Below, one piece after another: positions 22,142 to 33,750 of a stretch of DNA of 64,000 nt. Below the pieces are notes generated by a model that saw only the letters and a list, made by a program, of their open reading frames with translations, ran no database searches and had not been told where the DNA came from. How positions within the stretch are numbered: position 1 is the stretch's first letter; each line of letters opens with the position of its first letter. The translations under genes were made by a program, and so were the position numbers. Origin of the DNA: Ctena decussata (taxonomy: Eukaryota; Mollusca; Bivalvia; Lucinida; Lucinidae); contig OZ022508.1 of the NCBI GenBank assembly GCA_963989385.1, positions 49,825,087-49,889,086 on the forward strand, in the 5' to 3' direction.

Positions 22142-23030
22142 TCGAACAGATTTATGTGCATACAATACCATGTTTTTATGCCGTATTAGGTTATTTCTAT
22201 CCTCCTAGAGTGCAAATTGTAAAATTCAGTTTTAAGAAAAAAGAAAAGTATTATAGACATTTCCACGTTAAGATAATAGAAACATCTATTTCAAGTATAC
22301 AGTAGAGAACTTATCAGACTACGCAACGTTTCAAAAAAATGCCGAAGAGTTTATAACGTTACGTCGCTTAATACATGTATATATTTTTTCTTTCAGATGA
22401 ATTTTTCATTAATACTTAACGCGATCACCCTATATTTTTATTTGCATTTCTTATTCTACGAAATCCGCTCTTTATTTTTGTCGTAATTTTGTATAGTGTC
22501 GCCGGGCTCGTTTTGGAGAAATGTTTGCTTCAATATAGTTGAAGGGTTCGAACTTTTATAGCGTCAAAAGTGATACAGGTGCCATAATTTAACGTTTTTA
22601 AGTCATAAATGCTGTTCTTCACCATCGAAATGTATATACCAAATAACAGAGAGATTAAAACGCTGTTGATTGAGTGTTCTGAAAACAAAATCCGACAGGG
22701 AATACGCAAGATATGGTACACGACGTTATTTTTTTGTGTGAGAAACATCGTATTGGACGGACACCCGGCGCCAGGTGTGTGCAACTATGGTTACGTACCG
22801 TTGAGCCACTTGGGTAACGTCGATACGAGAATTGAACAGAACAGAACAGAACAGAAACATCGTATTACGTTAGATGGCGCATTAATATTAAACGAATACA
22901 AATTCCTCAAAACAAATAAGACCATCAAAAGTGCAACATGTCAGAGTATAATTCAGGCAAGTTTCATCAAAATCCAAGGTATTTCGATTTTTTACACATG
23001 ACGTCGCCAAAGGTATTGAACTACGTTAAG
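22142..23030 (+). repeat. ~0.8-kb duplication, copy 1 (filled site)
   Basis: Colinear with 39540-40336, starting 'CGAACAGATTTATGTGC' and ending 'GTCGCCAAAGGTAT' plus about 16 bp; few differences, mostly small indels. A frame starting ATGCTGTTCTTCACC (22609) is also open in copy 2 (40026-40307, 93 codons), but nothing identifies a product. This copy has an extra ~112 bp retroposon (22741-22866) that copy 2 lacks. The ends have no inverted repeats, so the duplicated unit is of unknown type. Confidence 0.88.
22741..22866 (+). mobile_element. Short retroposon with (GAACA)n tail
   Basis: Body of about 100 bp starting GGACGGACACCCGGCG and ending in (GAACA)n. It is flanked by AGAAACATCGTATT on the left (22741-22754) and AGAAACATCGTATT on the right (22853-22866), a 12-14 bp target duplication. 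Copy 2 of the host duplication has one related ACACATCATATT at 40161-40172 and no insert, so it preserves the empty site. No convincing A/B boxes were seen; it could be a new short SINE. Confidence 0.85.
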
Positions 23031-23119
23031 TTAACGCTTTGCGACGAACATCATGCGCGACGTCCAAGTGAAGTGTTCATCCAAGGTGTGACGCCTATAC
23101 TTTATGAACTCTTTTAAAT

Positions 23120-23870
23120 CCCTTTATCAGGGAATGTATTAACTCTGCTGTCAGTGCCCTAAAAGAATCGGTTATAAAGCCCCTTATGGATTCAAACAAG
23201 GAGCTTATGGAAACAGTCAAGTTACAATCTGATACAATTGAGGAACAAAAAAGATCTATTGATTTGAAATCTCAAAAGCTGGAGGAGCTCGAAGGCGAGT
23301 TAAAGTTGATGTATCGTCGGGTTGATTCCCTTTCTGCAGAGGCCAATGACTTAGAGCAGTACAGCCGCCGTAATTCGCTGCGGCTGTATAATCTTCCTGT
23401 ACCTGATGAAGCTGCATCTGGACTTATCGATCTTGTGTTGAGATTTATTAACGCTAATGTGTTAAAGCGGACAAATTCTACATGCTGTTGTTTCACAGGA
23501 TATCGAGAGGTGTCACTACACTGGTCGCGGCAAACGACAGATACTTATCAAATTTGTGCGATATCATACAAAGCGTAGGGTGTATATGAGCAAGAAGAAC
23601 CTTAAGCCGAATCCTAACAAAATATTTATTAGCGAAGACTTGACAAAGGTTTATCACAGTCTTGTTATGGATATTCGTGACCAATTCAAACAAAGAGCTA
23701 TTTTCAGTTTTTGGGCAAGGGATGGAGCTATTTTTGTTAAAAAGCGCAAAGACGATTCCCCAGCTAGAGTACGTAATGAACAAGAGCTGTCGCCTGACAG
23801 CATAGCTCGCCTGAATTGGTGCTTGCCCATCGCACAGTCGCTATGGTGGTGTGGACTGCTATGCATATAA
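23120..23870 (+). pseudogene. LINE ORF1 relic (coiled coil plus RNA-binding domain)
   Basis: First frame (to about 23500): ALKESVIKPLMDSNKELMET and a long heptad-rich helix (VKLQSDTIEEQKRSIDLKSQ, LEELEGELKLMYRRVDSL), ending LEQYSRRNSLRLYNLPVPD, the junction signature of L1-type ORF1 proteins in invertebrate LINEs. A frameshift near 23490-23560 moves the reading to KFVRYHTKRRVYMSKKNL, KIFISEDLTKVYHSL and an 'FSFWARDGAIFVKK' block, as in the C-terminal ORF1 domain. ORF1 proteins coat LINE RNA. No reverse transcriptase follows, so this is a truncated, inactive copy. Confidence 0.8.
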
Positions 23871-24017
23871 CTTCAGGCAAGCATGTCGATAATGACAACA
23901 CATTCATAAACAAAAGCTATCTGAGAAACAAGTATTAAAATAAAATTAAAATAAAAAAATTCACATGAAATTTCAAAGTCCATGAGCTAGCGGTCAAAGA
24001 ACTGAGGGGCAGGGGAT

Positions 24018-24090
24018 GGGGGGGGGGGGGGGGGGGGGGGTTGGGTGGGGGGGGGTTGGGTGGGGGAGGGGGGGTGGGGGGAGGGGAGGC
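24018..24090 (+). repeat. Poly-G and G-rich tract
   Basis: 23 consecutive G followed by (GGGTGGGG)-type blocks. Strong G-quadruplex potential; exact length in such tracts is prone to sequencing error. Confidence 0.9.
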
Positions 24091-24099
24091 AGGATGTAT

Positions 24100-24990
24100 C
24101 AAAACCCTGAACCATTATCTAACATCAGTCCAAGTATTAGTATCAACTGAGTCCATCGTAGCACTGTGAAATTATGTCTTCATACATATAAATCTTTAAC
24201 TAAAATCTTTAAGACAAACTTCTAAGTCGATGACCTTGACTTTAAGGTCATCCAATGGGGTAAGTATATAGTGTTTTGTAAAAACTCAAAAAAGTGTCTA
24301 ACATCAGTTCATGTGTAAACTATATCTCTGCCAAGCATTATGAATCAGTATGCAATTAGAAAACTTTAATAAAGACAAAAATTTTCTAAGTCCCTGACCT
24401 TGACACCAAGGTCACTGAGCGGGGTTGGGGTAGTACTCAGTAAAACTTTGAACTAATATCTAACTACAGTGCAAATATCAAAAGAATTCATTCATGGGTT
24501 CAGGAGATATGGGTCTTTAAAAAACTTTAACCAAACATCCAATCAATAAAAAGACAATTTTCTAAGTCTATGACCTTGACATCAAGGTCACTGAGGGGGA
24601 TGAGGGTAGTACCTTGGAAAACTTTAGACCAATATCTAACTACAGTGCAAGTATCAAAGGAATCCATCCATGGGTTAAGGAGATATTGGGCTTTAAAAAA
24701 CTTTAACCAAAACATCCAGTCCAAAAAAACTCCAATTTTCTAAGTCCATGACCTTGACATCAAGGTCACTGAGTGGGGTGGGGGTGGTACCCTGTTAAAC
24801 TTTGGACCAATATCTAACTACAGTGCAAGTATCAAAAGAATCCATCCATGGGTTAAGGAGATATAGGTCTTTAAAAAACTTTAACCAAAACATCCAATCC
24901 GGACGCCGACGCGGACGCGGACGCGGACGCCGACGCCAAGGTGACAACAATAGCTCTTCCTGAACTTTCGTTCAGGCGAGCTAAAAAGGC
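24100..24990 (-). mobile_element. Pearl/Helentron-like element, ~175-bp units
   Basis: About 4.5 units with GACCTTGACATCAAGGTCA (a palindromic GACCTTGA/TCAAGGTC block) at 24230, 24398, 24572 and 24748. Then GGACGCCGACGCGGACGCGG (24900-24935) and the terminal hairpin 'CCTGAACTTTCGTTCAGG' within 'AGCTCTT...GCGAGCTAAAAA' (24951-24985). Same terminus type as 15541 and 59993, on the other strand. Confidence 0.85.
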
Positions 24991-25119
24991 GTTCGAGACA
25001 TTGGTATGAGTCGCCCGTAGACAGTGTATTTAGACAGTGTATTCGCAAAAGCTAGTTCTCTCGGGTGGAAGTAAAGTTTTTGTAACACTGTAACAAGGTC
25101 AGTTACTTCTCAGGTGGAC

Positions 25120-25960
25120 GTGCAGAGTTAGCCCGGCATTTAGTAAATCGTTGATTCGGCATCAAGGCGTTGAATCAACGTCTGATTCGCGTTGAATCAG
25201 CGTTTGATTCAACGTCGTGACGTTGATTCAATGTTTTTGTGGGTTTTTTTTTTATGTGGTTTATTTTTGTTATTGTATTGTTTTACGTTATTTTTTCCGG
25301 CCTTGTAAGTTTTTCTTCGTTTATGTTCGTGGGAGACCGTGGGGTCTAATAAAAGGGCCTTTGTCCCTTAGTGTGATTTTGCGATATGTACTTTTGGAGG
25401 GAGGAAACAGGAAAACTTTATCGTTAAACACAAAGTTTAACCTTGTTGGTTTGATAATATGGGTGTTCCCAACGGACGCGCAAAGTTAGTGTGACATTGA
25501 ATCGGCGCTGCTTCAAAGTCACGTTGAATCCGCGGTGATTCAATGTTGCTGTCTTTTCCTTAGTTAAGTTCCCTTAGTGTGATTTTGCGATATGTACCTT
25601 CGTTGGAGGAAGGAAACAGGAACACTTTATCGTTAAACACAAAATTTAACCTTGTTGGTTTGATAATATGGGTATTCCCAGCGAACGCGCAACGTTAGTT
25701 CGACATTGAATCGGCGCTGATTCAGCGTCAACACGTTGAATCCGCGGTGATTCAATATTACTGGCTTTTTTTTTGACGCTGTAATGTCCGGTGTTTTTTC
25801 TCTTTTTTTTTAAAGTGAGACCGTGGGGTCTCATTAGGGTGACCTTAGTTAAGCTCCTTTGACGCGATTCTGCTGTGTGTACCTTCACAGGAGGGAGGGA
25901 AGCAGGACATAACAATTTCAAGCTTGTCAGCTTCAACGGTAGTAAGGGTATTATTCTAAT
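25120..25960 (+). repeat. GATTCAACG-rich satellite, ~205-280 bp units
   Basis: Units share 'GTGATTTTGCGATATGTAC' (25372, 25577), 'TTTAACCTTGTTGGTTTG' and 'GACATTGAATCGGCGCTG', each followed by 'GTTGAATCCGCGGTGATTC'. The start holds many copies of CGTTGAATC/GATTCAACG in both orientations. A third unit (from about 25800) is diverged. A 191-codon minus frame across it follows the repeat and is not called as a gene. Related GATTCAACG motifs lie at 33108-33142. Confidence 0.75.
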
Positions 25961-26117
25961 AGTCTGTATCGGGAGAAATGGGATGGAAGTCAACGTTGGC
26001 TCAACGGCACTACGTTGAATCAGCATTGACTCGGTGAAGTTTCGATGTCGTGTGTTAGAAATATCACATTCTCTTAATGGTGCCATATGATAATGATAAG
26101 AGTTTGGAAAAACACAT

Positions 26118-27940
26118 TTAATCCCTTCCAAAACAAAAAGGGATTTTCCAATGTCAATTCCCTTTTTTGCACTGTAAAAGCTAAATATGACCGTGTTATA
26201 TTTCATATATGACCGTATCATGCTTCCAAACAGGGGAAAATTCCCATGTTCAAAATCGGCAGAAATGGAATTTTGCAGGGTATATCATTCAAAGATGGGA
26301 AAGTTCCCATGTTAAAATAACGTAAAATTGTGAAGTTTTCACGTCGGTCTTTGAATGGGTAAAATACAATAAATATACATATATATATATATATAATTCC
26401 CATTTCATCATTGTTCTAAACATGGGAAAATTCCCATGTTCGAGACTGGTAGAACTGAAATTTTGCAAAGAAGTTATTTGCTGTTATTTGAGTGTGTAAA
26501 ACACTTTATGTCTATAATATTACTATGACCTACTTAAGCCTTGTTCCAAACATGGGAAAATTCCCATGTTCAGGAGTCGAAGCATTATTTTAAACTTTGA
26601 AAGGTAAAAGCTGCAGACATTAGAAATTTCTTTATTCATTTATGTCAACAAACGCATGCATATTGGAGATTGTGTCATCCACCATAATATGTTCATATAA
26701 GTCCTATTTCATCCTTTTCCGAACATGGGAAAATTCCCATGATGAAATTTGCAGAAATGAAATTTTGCATGGTAAATTAATCTAAAAGTGGAATTATGTA
26801 AAATTAAACTTATGTAAAACTGCGAAGTTTCTACACCTTTATTTGAATGGGTATACTACAATATGTTTATCATTCTTATTTCAACCTTGTTTCAAACATG
26901 GGAAAATTCCCATGTTCCAGATTGGCAGAACTGAAATTTTTCAATCGAATTTCAATGCTTATATTTGAATGTGTAAAATAAGATATGTACATAATATAAC
27001 TATGCCTATTTCAGCCTTGTTTCGAACATGGGAAAATTTCCATGTTCAGGTATCGCAGCACCAGATTTTAGAAAGGGAAAAATCTACAGAGAAGAGAAAA
27101 AACACATTTTTCCATTTTTTTATAGAAAAGCATATCATACATCATAATACGTACATAATGCCCTATTTTATCCTTTTACAAACATGGGAAAATTCCCATG
27201 TTCAATATTGGCAGAAATGAAATGACGTGAAAGTTTGTTCTTTGCACATCAATTCATCCTTCATATTTTCAGAACTGTTCAGAACGTATGATACAATCTC
27301 CACTATGCATGCATTAATTTTCTTTAAAAAGATTTAATAAGGGAACATTTCCTTGCCTGTAGATTTTACCCTTCAAAATCAAATATCTGGTGCATCAAAC
27401 CTGAACATGGGAATTTTCCCATGTTTGGAACGAAGCTGAAATAGGACATAGTAATATCATGTACATTTTATATTTTACTCATTGAAATAATAGCATTGAA
27501 ACTTCTTTGCAAATTTTTGATTCTGCCAATACTGAACACGGGAATTTTCCCATGTTTGGAAAAAAAGATGAAATAGGACATTATCTAAATATTGTATTTT
27601 ACCAATTCAAATAATGGCGCTGAAACTTCTTTGCAAATTTCGGTTTTGCCAATATTGAAAATGGGATTTTTCCCATGTGTGGAACAAGGATGAAATAGGA
27701 CATTATCTACATATTGTATTTACCCATTCAAATAATACGTACATGATATTGGCGAAACCGAAATTTTGCCAAAAAGTTTCAATGCTGTCATTTGAATGTG
27801 TAAAATACAATATGTACATAATATTACTATGTCCGATTCATCTTTATTGCAAACATGGGAAATTTCCCATGTTCATGTGTGGTTCTAAAGAAGAAAATTT
27901 TTGAATGTTTTTCTATGTACTTCAATGGTTCAAACCCTTT
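26118..27940 (+). repeat. Palindrome array 1, mirrored at 60480-62879
   Basis: A 22-bp palindrome (arms AACATGGGAA and TTCCCATGTT around AA, TT or AT-type centre) recurs at 26229, 26292, 26419, 26549, 26722, 26895, 27025, 27181, 27403, 27534, 27657 and 27852. The linkers share 'TTGGCAGAACTGAAATTT', 'GTTTCAATGCT' and 'GTAAAATACAATATGTACAT'. The start (26118-26145) is a hairpin AATCCCTT / AAGGGATT. The whole segment is colinear with the reverse complement of 60480-62879, with about 590 bp missing here at 27737. The copy at 27852 is a perfect palindrome. No ORF. Confidence 0.92.
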
Positions 27941-30060
27941 TAAAAACATAGGAAAATTCCCATGTTCAATATTGGCAGAAATGAAATGCCGTGGAAATTT
28001 GTTCTTTGCACATCAGTTCATCCTTCATATTTTCAGAACTGTTCAGAATGTAAGATACAATCTCAACTGCGCATGCATTAACTTTCTGCCATCTCAATTT
28101 GCATATCGGACCATATTTTGCTTCTAACATGGGAAAATTCCCATGTTCGAATGGGTCGAATCTGAAATTCTGCATGATATACCATTCGATGAGAGGAAAT
28201 TTCAAATGTTCAATGTATGTCAAAAACTTAATACATAGATATTTATAATGAACCAGCTATACTGATCAAGGGAATTTTCCCATCTTGGCGTATTTCATTC
28301 ATTCCATTGCATTAGACGTTTCTCAGGCATTCATTTCTACGTGAAAATATATGAAACAATACTCCTTTCAATGAAAAACAGGAAAGTTTTCCTGTTCTTA
28401 ACAATGCACAGGCCATGACAAAAAAAAGACAACATGGGAAAGTTCTTCTGACCGGAAAAACCAAAACATAGATTATCGAATAATTTGATGAGACAAACCC
28501 CAAGTTTTACTCCTTTTGTCAAATATGGGAAAATTCCTCAGTTCTACTAAGACCTATATTTGTACGTCGATACCATACGTATAAGACATGCCCGTCTTAT
28601 TTTTCATATCTGACCATATTTTGCTTCTAACATCGGAAATTCCCACATTCTGATGATGTCAAAGTATGTAAGTATTGCAGTGCCGCTGATTGAAAAAAGG
28701 CACGTCATATTTCAAAAATGACCATTTTGTGCTTCCAAACGTGGGAAAATTCCCATGTTCGAACGTGACAAATATGAAATTCTGAAGGGTATATCATTCG
28801 AACAGAGGAAAGTTTCCACGTTCAAAGTATATTTTAAAAGACTTAATACGTAGATATTTGAAACCACCTATATTGATCAAGGGAATTTTCCCATGTTGGC
28901 GTATTTCATTCATTGCACTTGAAGTTTTACAGGCAGTCCTTTCTATTTGTAATATATAAAACAATATTCCTTTATCCAACACAGGAAAGTTCCCCTGTTC
29001 TGAAGTTCCTTTGACTGGAAAAAGAAAACAGAGGAATTTTCCCATAATTATCAAATGAGACAAAACCCAAATTTTACTCCTTTTGTGAAACATGGGAAAG
29101 TTCCTCTCTTTCACTAGACTTATATTTGCACGTAAATACCACAAGTACAAGACATGACCATCTCAATTTTCATATCTGACCATATTTTGCTTTTAACGTG
29201 GGAAAATTCCCATGTTCGGAAAAAGCGAAGTATCCAAGTATTTCAGTCTCATGGAAACAAAATATGGCCATGTTATACATGTGCTCTAAATATTTACCAT
29301 ATTGTGTTTCCAAGCATGGTAAAATTTCCTTGTTCGAATGTGGAAAAACTGAAAGTTTATTGAGCATGTCTTTTGAAAAGAGGAAAGTTCCCATGTTTAA
29401 AGTATGTAAACAGTATAAAGATCTTTGCAAGAACCAGTTATACCGATAAGGGAATTTTCCCATACTGATATTTCATTAATGGCTCTAAATTTTCAAAACA
29501 CCCCATCTTTATTATGATATTTAAAACTATGTTCTTTTTATCGAACACATGAAAGCTCCTCAGTTCTTGACAAAGCACGAGCCATGGCATGTGAACGTTT
29601 CTATGACTAGCGAACCCAAACATGAGAAAGTTTCTCTGATCTACTAAGTATTATTTTTGTACTTCCATCAGTATAAGACATGGCCATGTTTTTTTGTTTT
29701 TTGTTTTTTCATATTTGACCAAATCTTGCTTCTAAACGTTGGAAAATTCCCATGTTCGGATTATGTTCAAGAATGGAAGTATTTCAGTGTTATCAATACA
29801 AAACATGCCCATGTAAGCTTTCAAATATGACTATAGTTTGCTTTCAAACGTGGTCAACTTCTCCTGTTTGAATGTGGCAAAACTGAAAGTTTCATGAGTA
29901 TCTTCCGAAAAGAAAAAAAGTCCCCATATTCAAAATACATGTATGTAAAGAGCATGTAGATATTTGCAATATACCAGCTCCACTGATCGAAGGAATTTTC
30001 CCATGTTAGTATGCCCCAGTCACAGCGTCTGACGTTTCACAGGCAATCTTTTCTTTATGA
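27941..30060 (+). repeat. Higher-order extension of palindrome array 1
   Basis: From 27945 to 28100 a block similar to 27181-27310 is repeated directly. Then about 3.5 higher-order units of ~540-600 bp follow, each with several diverged palindromes. Markers: 'TGACCATATTTTGCTTCTAA' (28108, 28613, 29178, variant 29716), 'GATCAAGGGAATTTTCCCAT' (28264, 28876, variants 29445, 29988), 'ACTCCTTTTGT' with a partial palindrome (28509, 29078). Sequence drifts along the array, with the 3' units most degenerate. Confidence 0.85.
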
Positions 30061-30854
30061 TTATATATAAAACAATATTCCTTTACTCGACAGAGAAGTA
30101 AAAAAGTAAGCAAGTCAGCGTTTTTGGTTCTTGTACGCTGAAGAAACCACACAGTCTTTCATTATCGTCCTCCCATTATAATGATATGGTGAAAATGACT
30201 TGTGTATCTTTGTGTGCTGTTTGAACAAAGTCGCTTCCGCTCATTTTTAGATATGCTCCGGACAAAACCTATAAATAAAAATGTTAATTCAAAACGTAAG
30301 CAATGCAGAGTTATGGTTCCAACACCTTCCACTTATCTATCATTATAAGAAATTTCAAGACAATTCCTTTAATGCATTTAGAGTCATGCTTCGGACAAAA
30401 AGTTTACAAATTAGACTAAACATATTTTATTGCCTTTATATACAATGGCGTTGGACTACAAGTTGTCACAACATTAGTTACAGCCCTCCCCCTACAATAT
30501 CAAGCACAGCAAGACATGACAAGAAACAATCATATCCTACACTTTCTAAATGTGGAATAACGGAATTATCAAAATTATGAATAAGTTTGTATCAACACAA
30601 CGGCAAAAACATCGTCGTCTTATTGTCGATGGAATTTCTTAAGGCACCGGCACTGAGACGAAGATGCCGCTCGTTATGCATGCACCAAAAATGTATATGT
30701 CAGGAAGATATCAACAAAGAAAAAGAAAATAGAGAAAGACAAAAATAAATAGAGAGTGGAAAATGAATGAAAGAAAGAAGGAGCTGATGGAAAGAAAGAT
30801 CTGCGAACCACCATCTGTCTTCATAACACTTTTACCGTCGCGTACGGTTGGCTA
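30061..30854. other. Spacer with SINE tail fragment
   Basis: 30140-30200 matches the 3' part of the 8094 SINE ('ACACAGTCTTTCATTATC', 'CCATTATAATGATATGG'). The rest shows nothing supported; 30281-30580 is open for 99 codons without resemblance. Confidence 0.45.
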
Positions 30855-31085
30855 TTAAAACCTCTTTGTGCTTTTAATATACCTTTGGGCAGCCTGAAAA
30901 AGAAGAAAATTGTCTTCGAGAGATAAATAAGATTTGCCAAAAAATAAACAGATTACACTTAAAGGGTGGAAAGATCTTGTTTCTCTAAACATAAGTATTC
31001 GTTGATTATTGAATCTTTCAAATTCTAACAAGAAATGTAAAGCAGACTCATTACTATTACCACAAACACAAAAGTTTATAGACAC
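30855..31085 (-). pseudogene. LINE reverse transcriptase C-terminal relic
   Basis: Encodes CVCGNSNESALHFLLEFERF, then QRILMFRETRSF, LFFGKSYLSLEDNF and LLFQAAQRYIKSTKRF before a stop. This matches the Cys/His-containing C-terminus of invertebrate LINE ORF2 (CxCG...E...HFLLxC..Y...R). The final Cys is replaced by Glu. The upstream side (above 31085) switches to a GGACGGACAGACG segment, so the copy is 5' truncated. Confidence 0.75.
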
Positions 31086-31599
31086 ACGGACGGACAGACG
31101 TAAGCCATTTCCATATCCCTCTTTGCCTCCGGCGAGAGACGAAATTGAATGAGTTTTTACCTGAAACCATATAGGATTAATGCTGTTTTACAATTTGCAT
31201 CTGTCAGTAATGATTTATTAACTATTACTGTTGTGCGTTCACATGTTAAAGATCGTATTTGTTTTGCGTATTTGTTTTGCGCTCTTTGAAAACGCCGTTA
31301 TTGCTTTACTCGATAACTGGGCCCAGAGTCCAGTAAAACTTCATTGCACGGACTCAATGATGTGCCGGCTCTAACAGCTTTAAGCTGAATTAAATCATCT
31401 TAAGTTTTAAAAATCAGAAGCTCAGCAAATCAGCTTTTAAGACCCATTTCGCTGATCAGCAGGTTGTTAAATTCTACAAGAAATTCAGCATTTCGGATTG
31501 CTCGTTAACGGAACAGTGACTACACAAGAGCTCCACCTACATTAAGTCTTCACCAGTAGTTTAATCCTTTGTCGGTGACCATGCAGAACTGCGGGTTTG
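31086..31599. other. Spacer, nothing recognised
   Basis: Begins with a short GGACGGACAGACG microsatellite (31087-31099), possibly the edge of a tandem-core element. Otherwise no supported feature. Confidence 0.4.
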
Positions 31600-31810
31600 T
31601 GCAGTGAAAAATGAGGAAAATATGAGCATTCAAAAAGTACATACATGTACCCGCCACTTCTATGAAGGGAAACAGCTTTTGTTATGTCCTGTTTTCTTCC
31701 CGAGACAACGTAGCAATTCCAAACTGGCGTCAACGCGTAAAGGAAAGAACTCGCTTCTATTGCAGCAAGTTCTTTCCTTTTGGGGTTGACCCCAATTTGG
31801 AAGCAAAATG
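31600..31810 (+). mobile_element. Hairpin repeat family F (AAGAATTTGCTCC), copy 1
   Basis: Contains 'AAGGGAAACAGCTTTTGTTA' and the hairpin AAAGGAAAGAACTCGCTTC / GCAAGTTCTTTCCTTTTGG, then 'GGTTGACCCCAATTTGG'. Other members at 33640, 34300, 43400, 49050, 49950 and, in part, 63085 keep the TCTTAAAGGAAAG / CTTTCCTTTAAGAG arms and adjoining AGGGTCAAC. Confidence 0.6.
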
Positions 31811-31828
31811 ACCATGGCAGACTTGCTA

Positions 31829-31988
31829 GATAGCTGAGTTGCCACCTATTTGGGAAAGAGCTGCTGACTCGGCTTATCACTTGTAATTTCTTGTTTGTTG
31901 GGATTTCTTTTTTAATCTTTCCCTTTGATGTTGGGAATAAGGTTTTGGATCTGATTCAGTCAGTTCCTGAAGTGTAGTTACTCTTTGG
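31829..31988 (+). repeat. Dispersed ~165-bp repeat, copy C
   Basis: Same orientation as 8784-8940. After CTCTTT it continues as GGGTTTGC, unlike the other copies. Confidence 0.85.
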
Positions 31989-33640
31989 GTTTGCTTCTCG
32001 TGTGCATCCGCGCAGACAGGTCAAAGCCTTTACTAAGCGTCACACGCACAGTGAAAGTTCATTGCACGGACTCAGTGATGTGCCGGCCCTGATCAGAGTT
32101 TTTCTTTAGGAGCAGGCTGATTTAGGTATGCATGCTTTGCTTATGCTCTATCAGCATGAAATAGTTTATCTTGAGGTACCGCTGTAAGGGAGACGAACTC
32201 GATAAGCACATCGCTTCCGTTCTAATCCATAGCTTGTACTGATATCTTACTTGTTTATGTATGTATGTATATATATGTTAACTGAATAAGCTAAATAAAT
32301 ATGTTTAAACCAAGCTTCATGCCATAATTTGTTTATTGTAAAGGACTTTAAGGTAATTCGTTACCGTTATCGCATTTCATGATAAAAAATCGCCGACATT
32401 AGGGAATTTGATGAAACTTGTTTTGATCGTTGTCTAACATGTTTAGTGTTATTAACTGTATTCTTTTGTCATGTAGTTTATTTTATTTCACCTGGAAGCG
32501 CCACCTAGCGGCAGTATGTCATTTTAGAGAAAATCCGCCTTTATAGGGTTACAATTTTGTAACATTAGGCCAGCTCCTTCGCAAATCTTCTCTATTAACA
32601 CCTGTTTATTGCTTGTTGAATTAATTCAATTTTTATTTTGGTAAAGAACCAAACAGCGCTAAAAATAAAACCTTTACCATAGTAACCAACATTATTTTGA
32701 CGTTAGAAAAGTGTTACCCTTCACAGATTAATGCGAGTTTATCTCATATAAACGCCCGGTAAAGCCATGTTAAAAATGCCACTAAAATGCTCTTTACAGA
32801 ATTACAAAACAGGTTTTGAAATAAAAAGAGGAGGCCATCGCGCAAAGAATTGGTCAAAAATCGGACTTTAGCGAAAAATCACAAGAAAAAATAAAGCTGC
32901 ACGTGCGACGTAACTTTGAAATAATGTGTGACGTTGTTATAAAATTTCTGATTTTGTTGAAACATATTAGGACAAAATTAAAAAAAATACACCTCCAAAT
33001 TGTCTGCCTTATTTTATAAAGGGAAGTTTAGTTACGTACTGCGTGCTTTCTTGGATGAAGTAGCCCTCCAAAGATAGGGTCTACTCGAAAATCAAAGAAT
33101 AAAACGACGCTGAATCAACGTTAATTCACCATTGATTCAACGCTGTGTGCCCGCTGACCAACCGCTTATGAATCGGCCGAGAAGAAGCATAACACCGGTG
33201 ATGAAGAAACTTTAATTATTGTAAGTAAAAATTCTCTAGTTTCAATTAAAAATAAAAACGTTACATACAATACAAATGAATACAATCTATAAAAGTCACA
33301 ACAAAATATATGTGGCATATTTACAAAATTAATCATGCCCTGCACATAGGAGAGACATCGCGAGCAGTATGTTAATTCGGTCTGTGAATCATTGCAGACG
33401 GACAAGTGTTCTCATTTTCAGCTATATAAATTTTCATGGGTCCATATATTATTTATATTATCAGCAAAACAATCTGCAGATGCACAGGTTGATCTGAATC
33501 TTCCCTGGTCGCACCTGTCGTAAGGTGCCGTTTCACACGACGCCACACATACAAAACATAATAAACGCCTCCTGACTATTTTCTAAAAAAATTAATATTA
33601 CCTTGCATGAAAGCCTGGTTGCTTCTCTGATTGCGGTTGC
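31989..33640. other. Long spacer with short repeats
   Basis: No gene. 'GCTCTATCAGCATGAAA' with 'TGAGGTACCGCTG' (32145-32190) recurs at 42124-42170. 33108-33142 carries the GATTCAACG motifs of the 25-kb satellite. A minus frame at 33166-33405 is unremarkable. Confidence 0.45.
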
Positions 33641-33750
33641 TCTTTGAAACAGGGTCTACTCTTAAAGGAAAGATTTGCTCCTAGAGGAGCAAGAATTTGC
33701 TCCTAGAGTTGCAAATTCTTTGCTTTAAGAGTTGACCCTTACTGAGAAGA
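33640..33750. mobile_element. Hairpin family F, copy 2
   Basis: 'AGGGTCTACTCTTAAAGGAA' and 'CTTTAAGAGTTGACCCTTAC' form the outer stem; between them GATTTGCTCCTAGAGGAGC and AATTTGCTCCTAGAGTTGC are tandem inner palindromes. It folds end to end. Confidence 0.75.

Noticed and set aside
25646..26221. 191-codon open frame on the minus strand
   Set aside because: It runs through the GATTCAACG satellite and into the palindrome array; composition follows the repeats and no domain is visible.
28794..29463. Open frames with repeated HGNFP / GKFPC words
   Set aside because: Translations of the AACATGGGAA palindrome in different frames, not proteins.
26118..30060. CRISPR-like array of regularly spaced repeats
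   Set aside because: Eukaryotic context, variable spacing, related linkers and no cas genes; it is a satellite.
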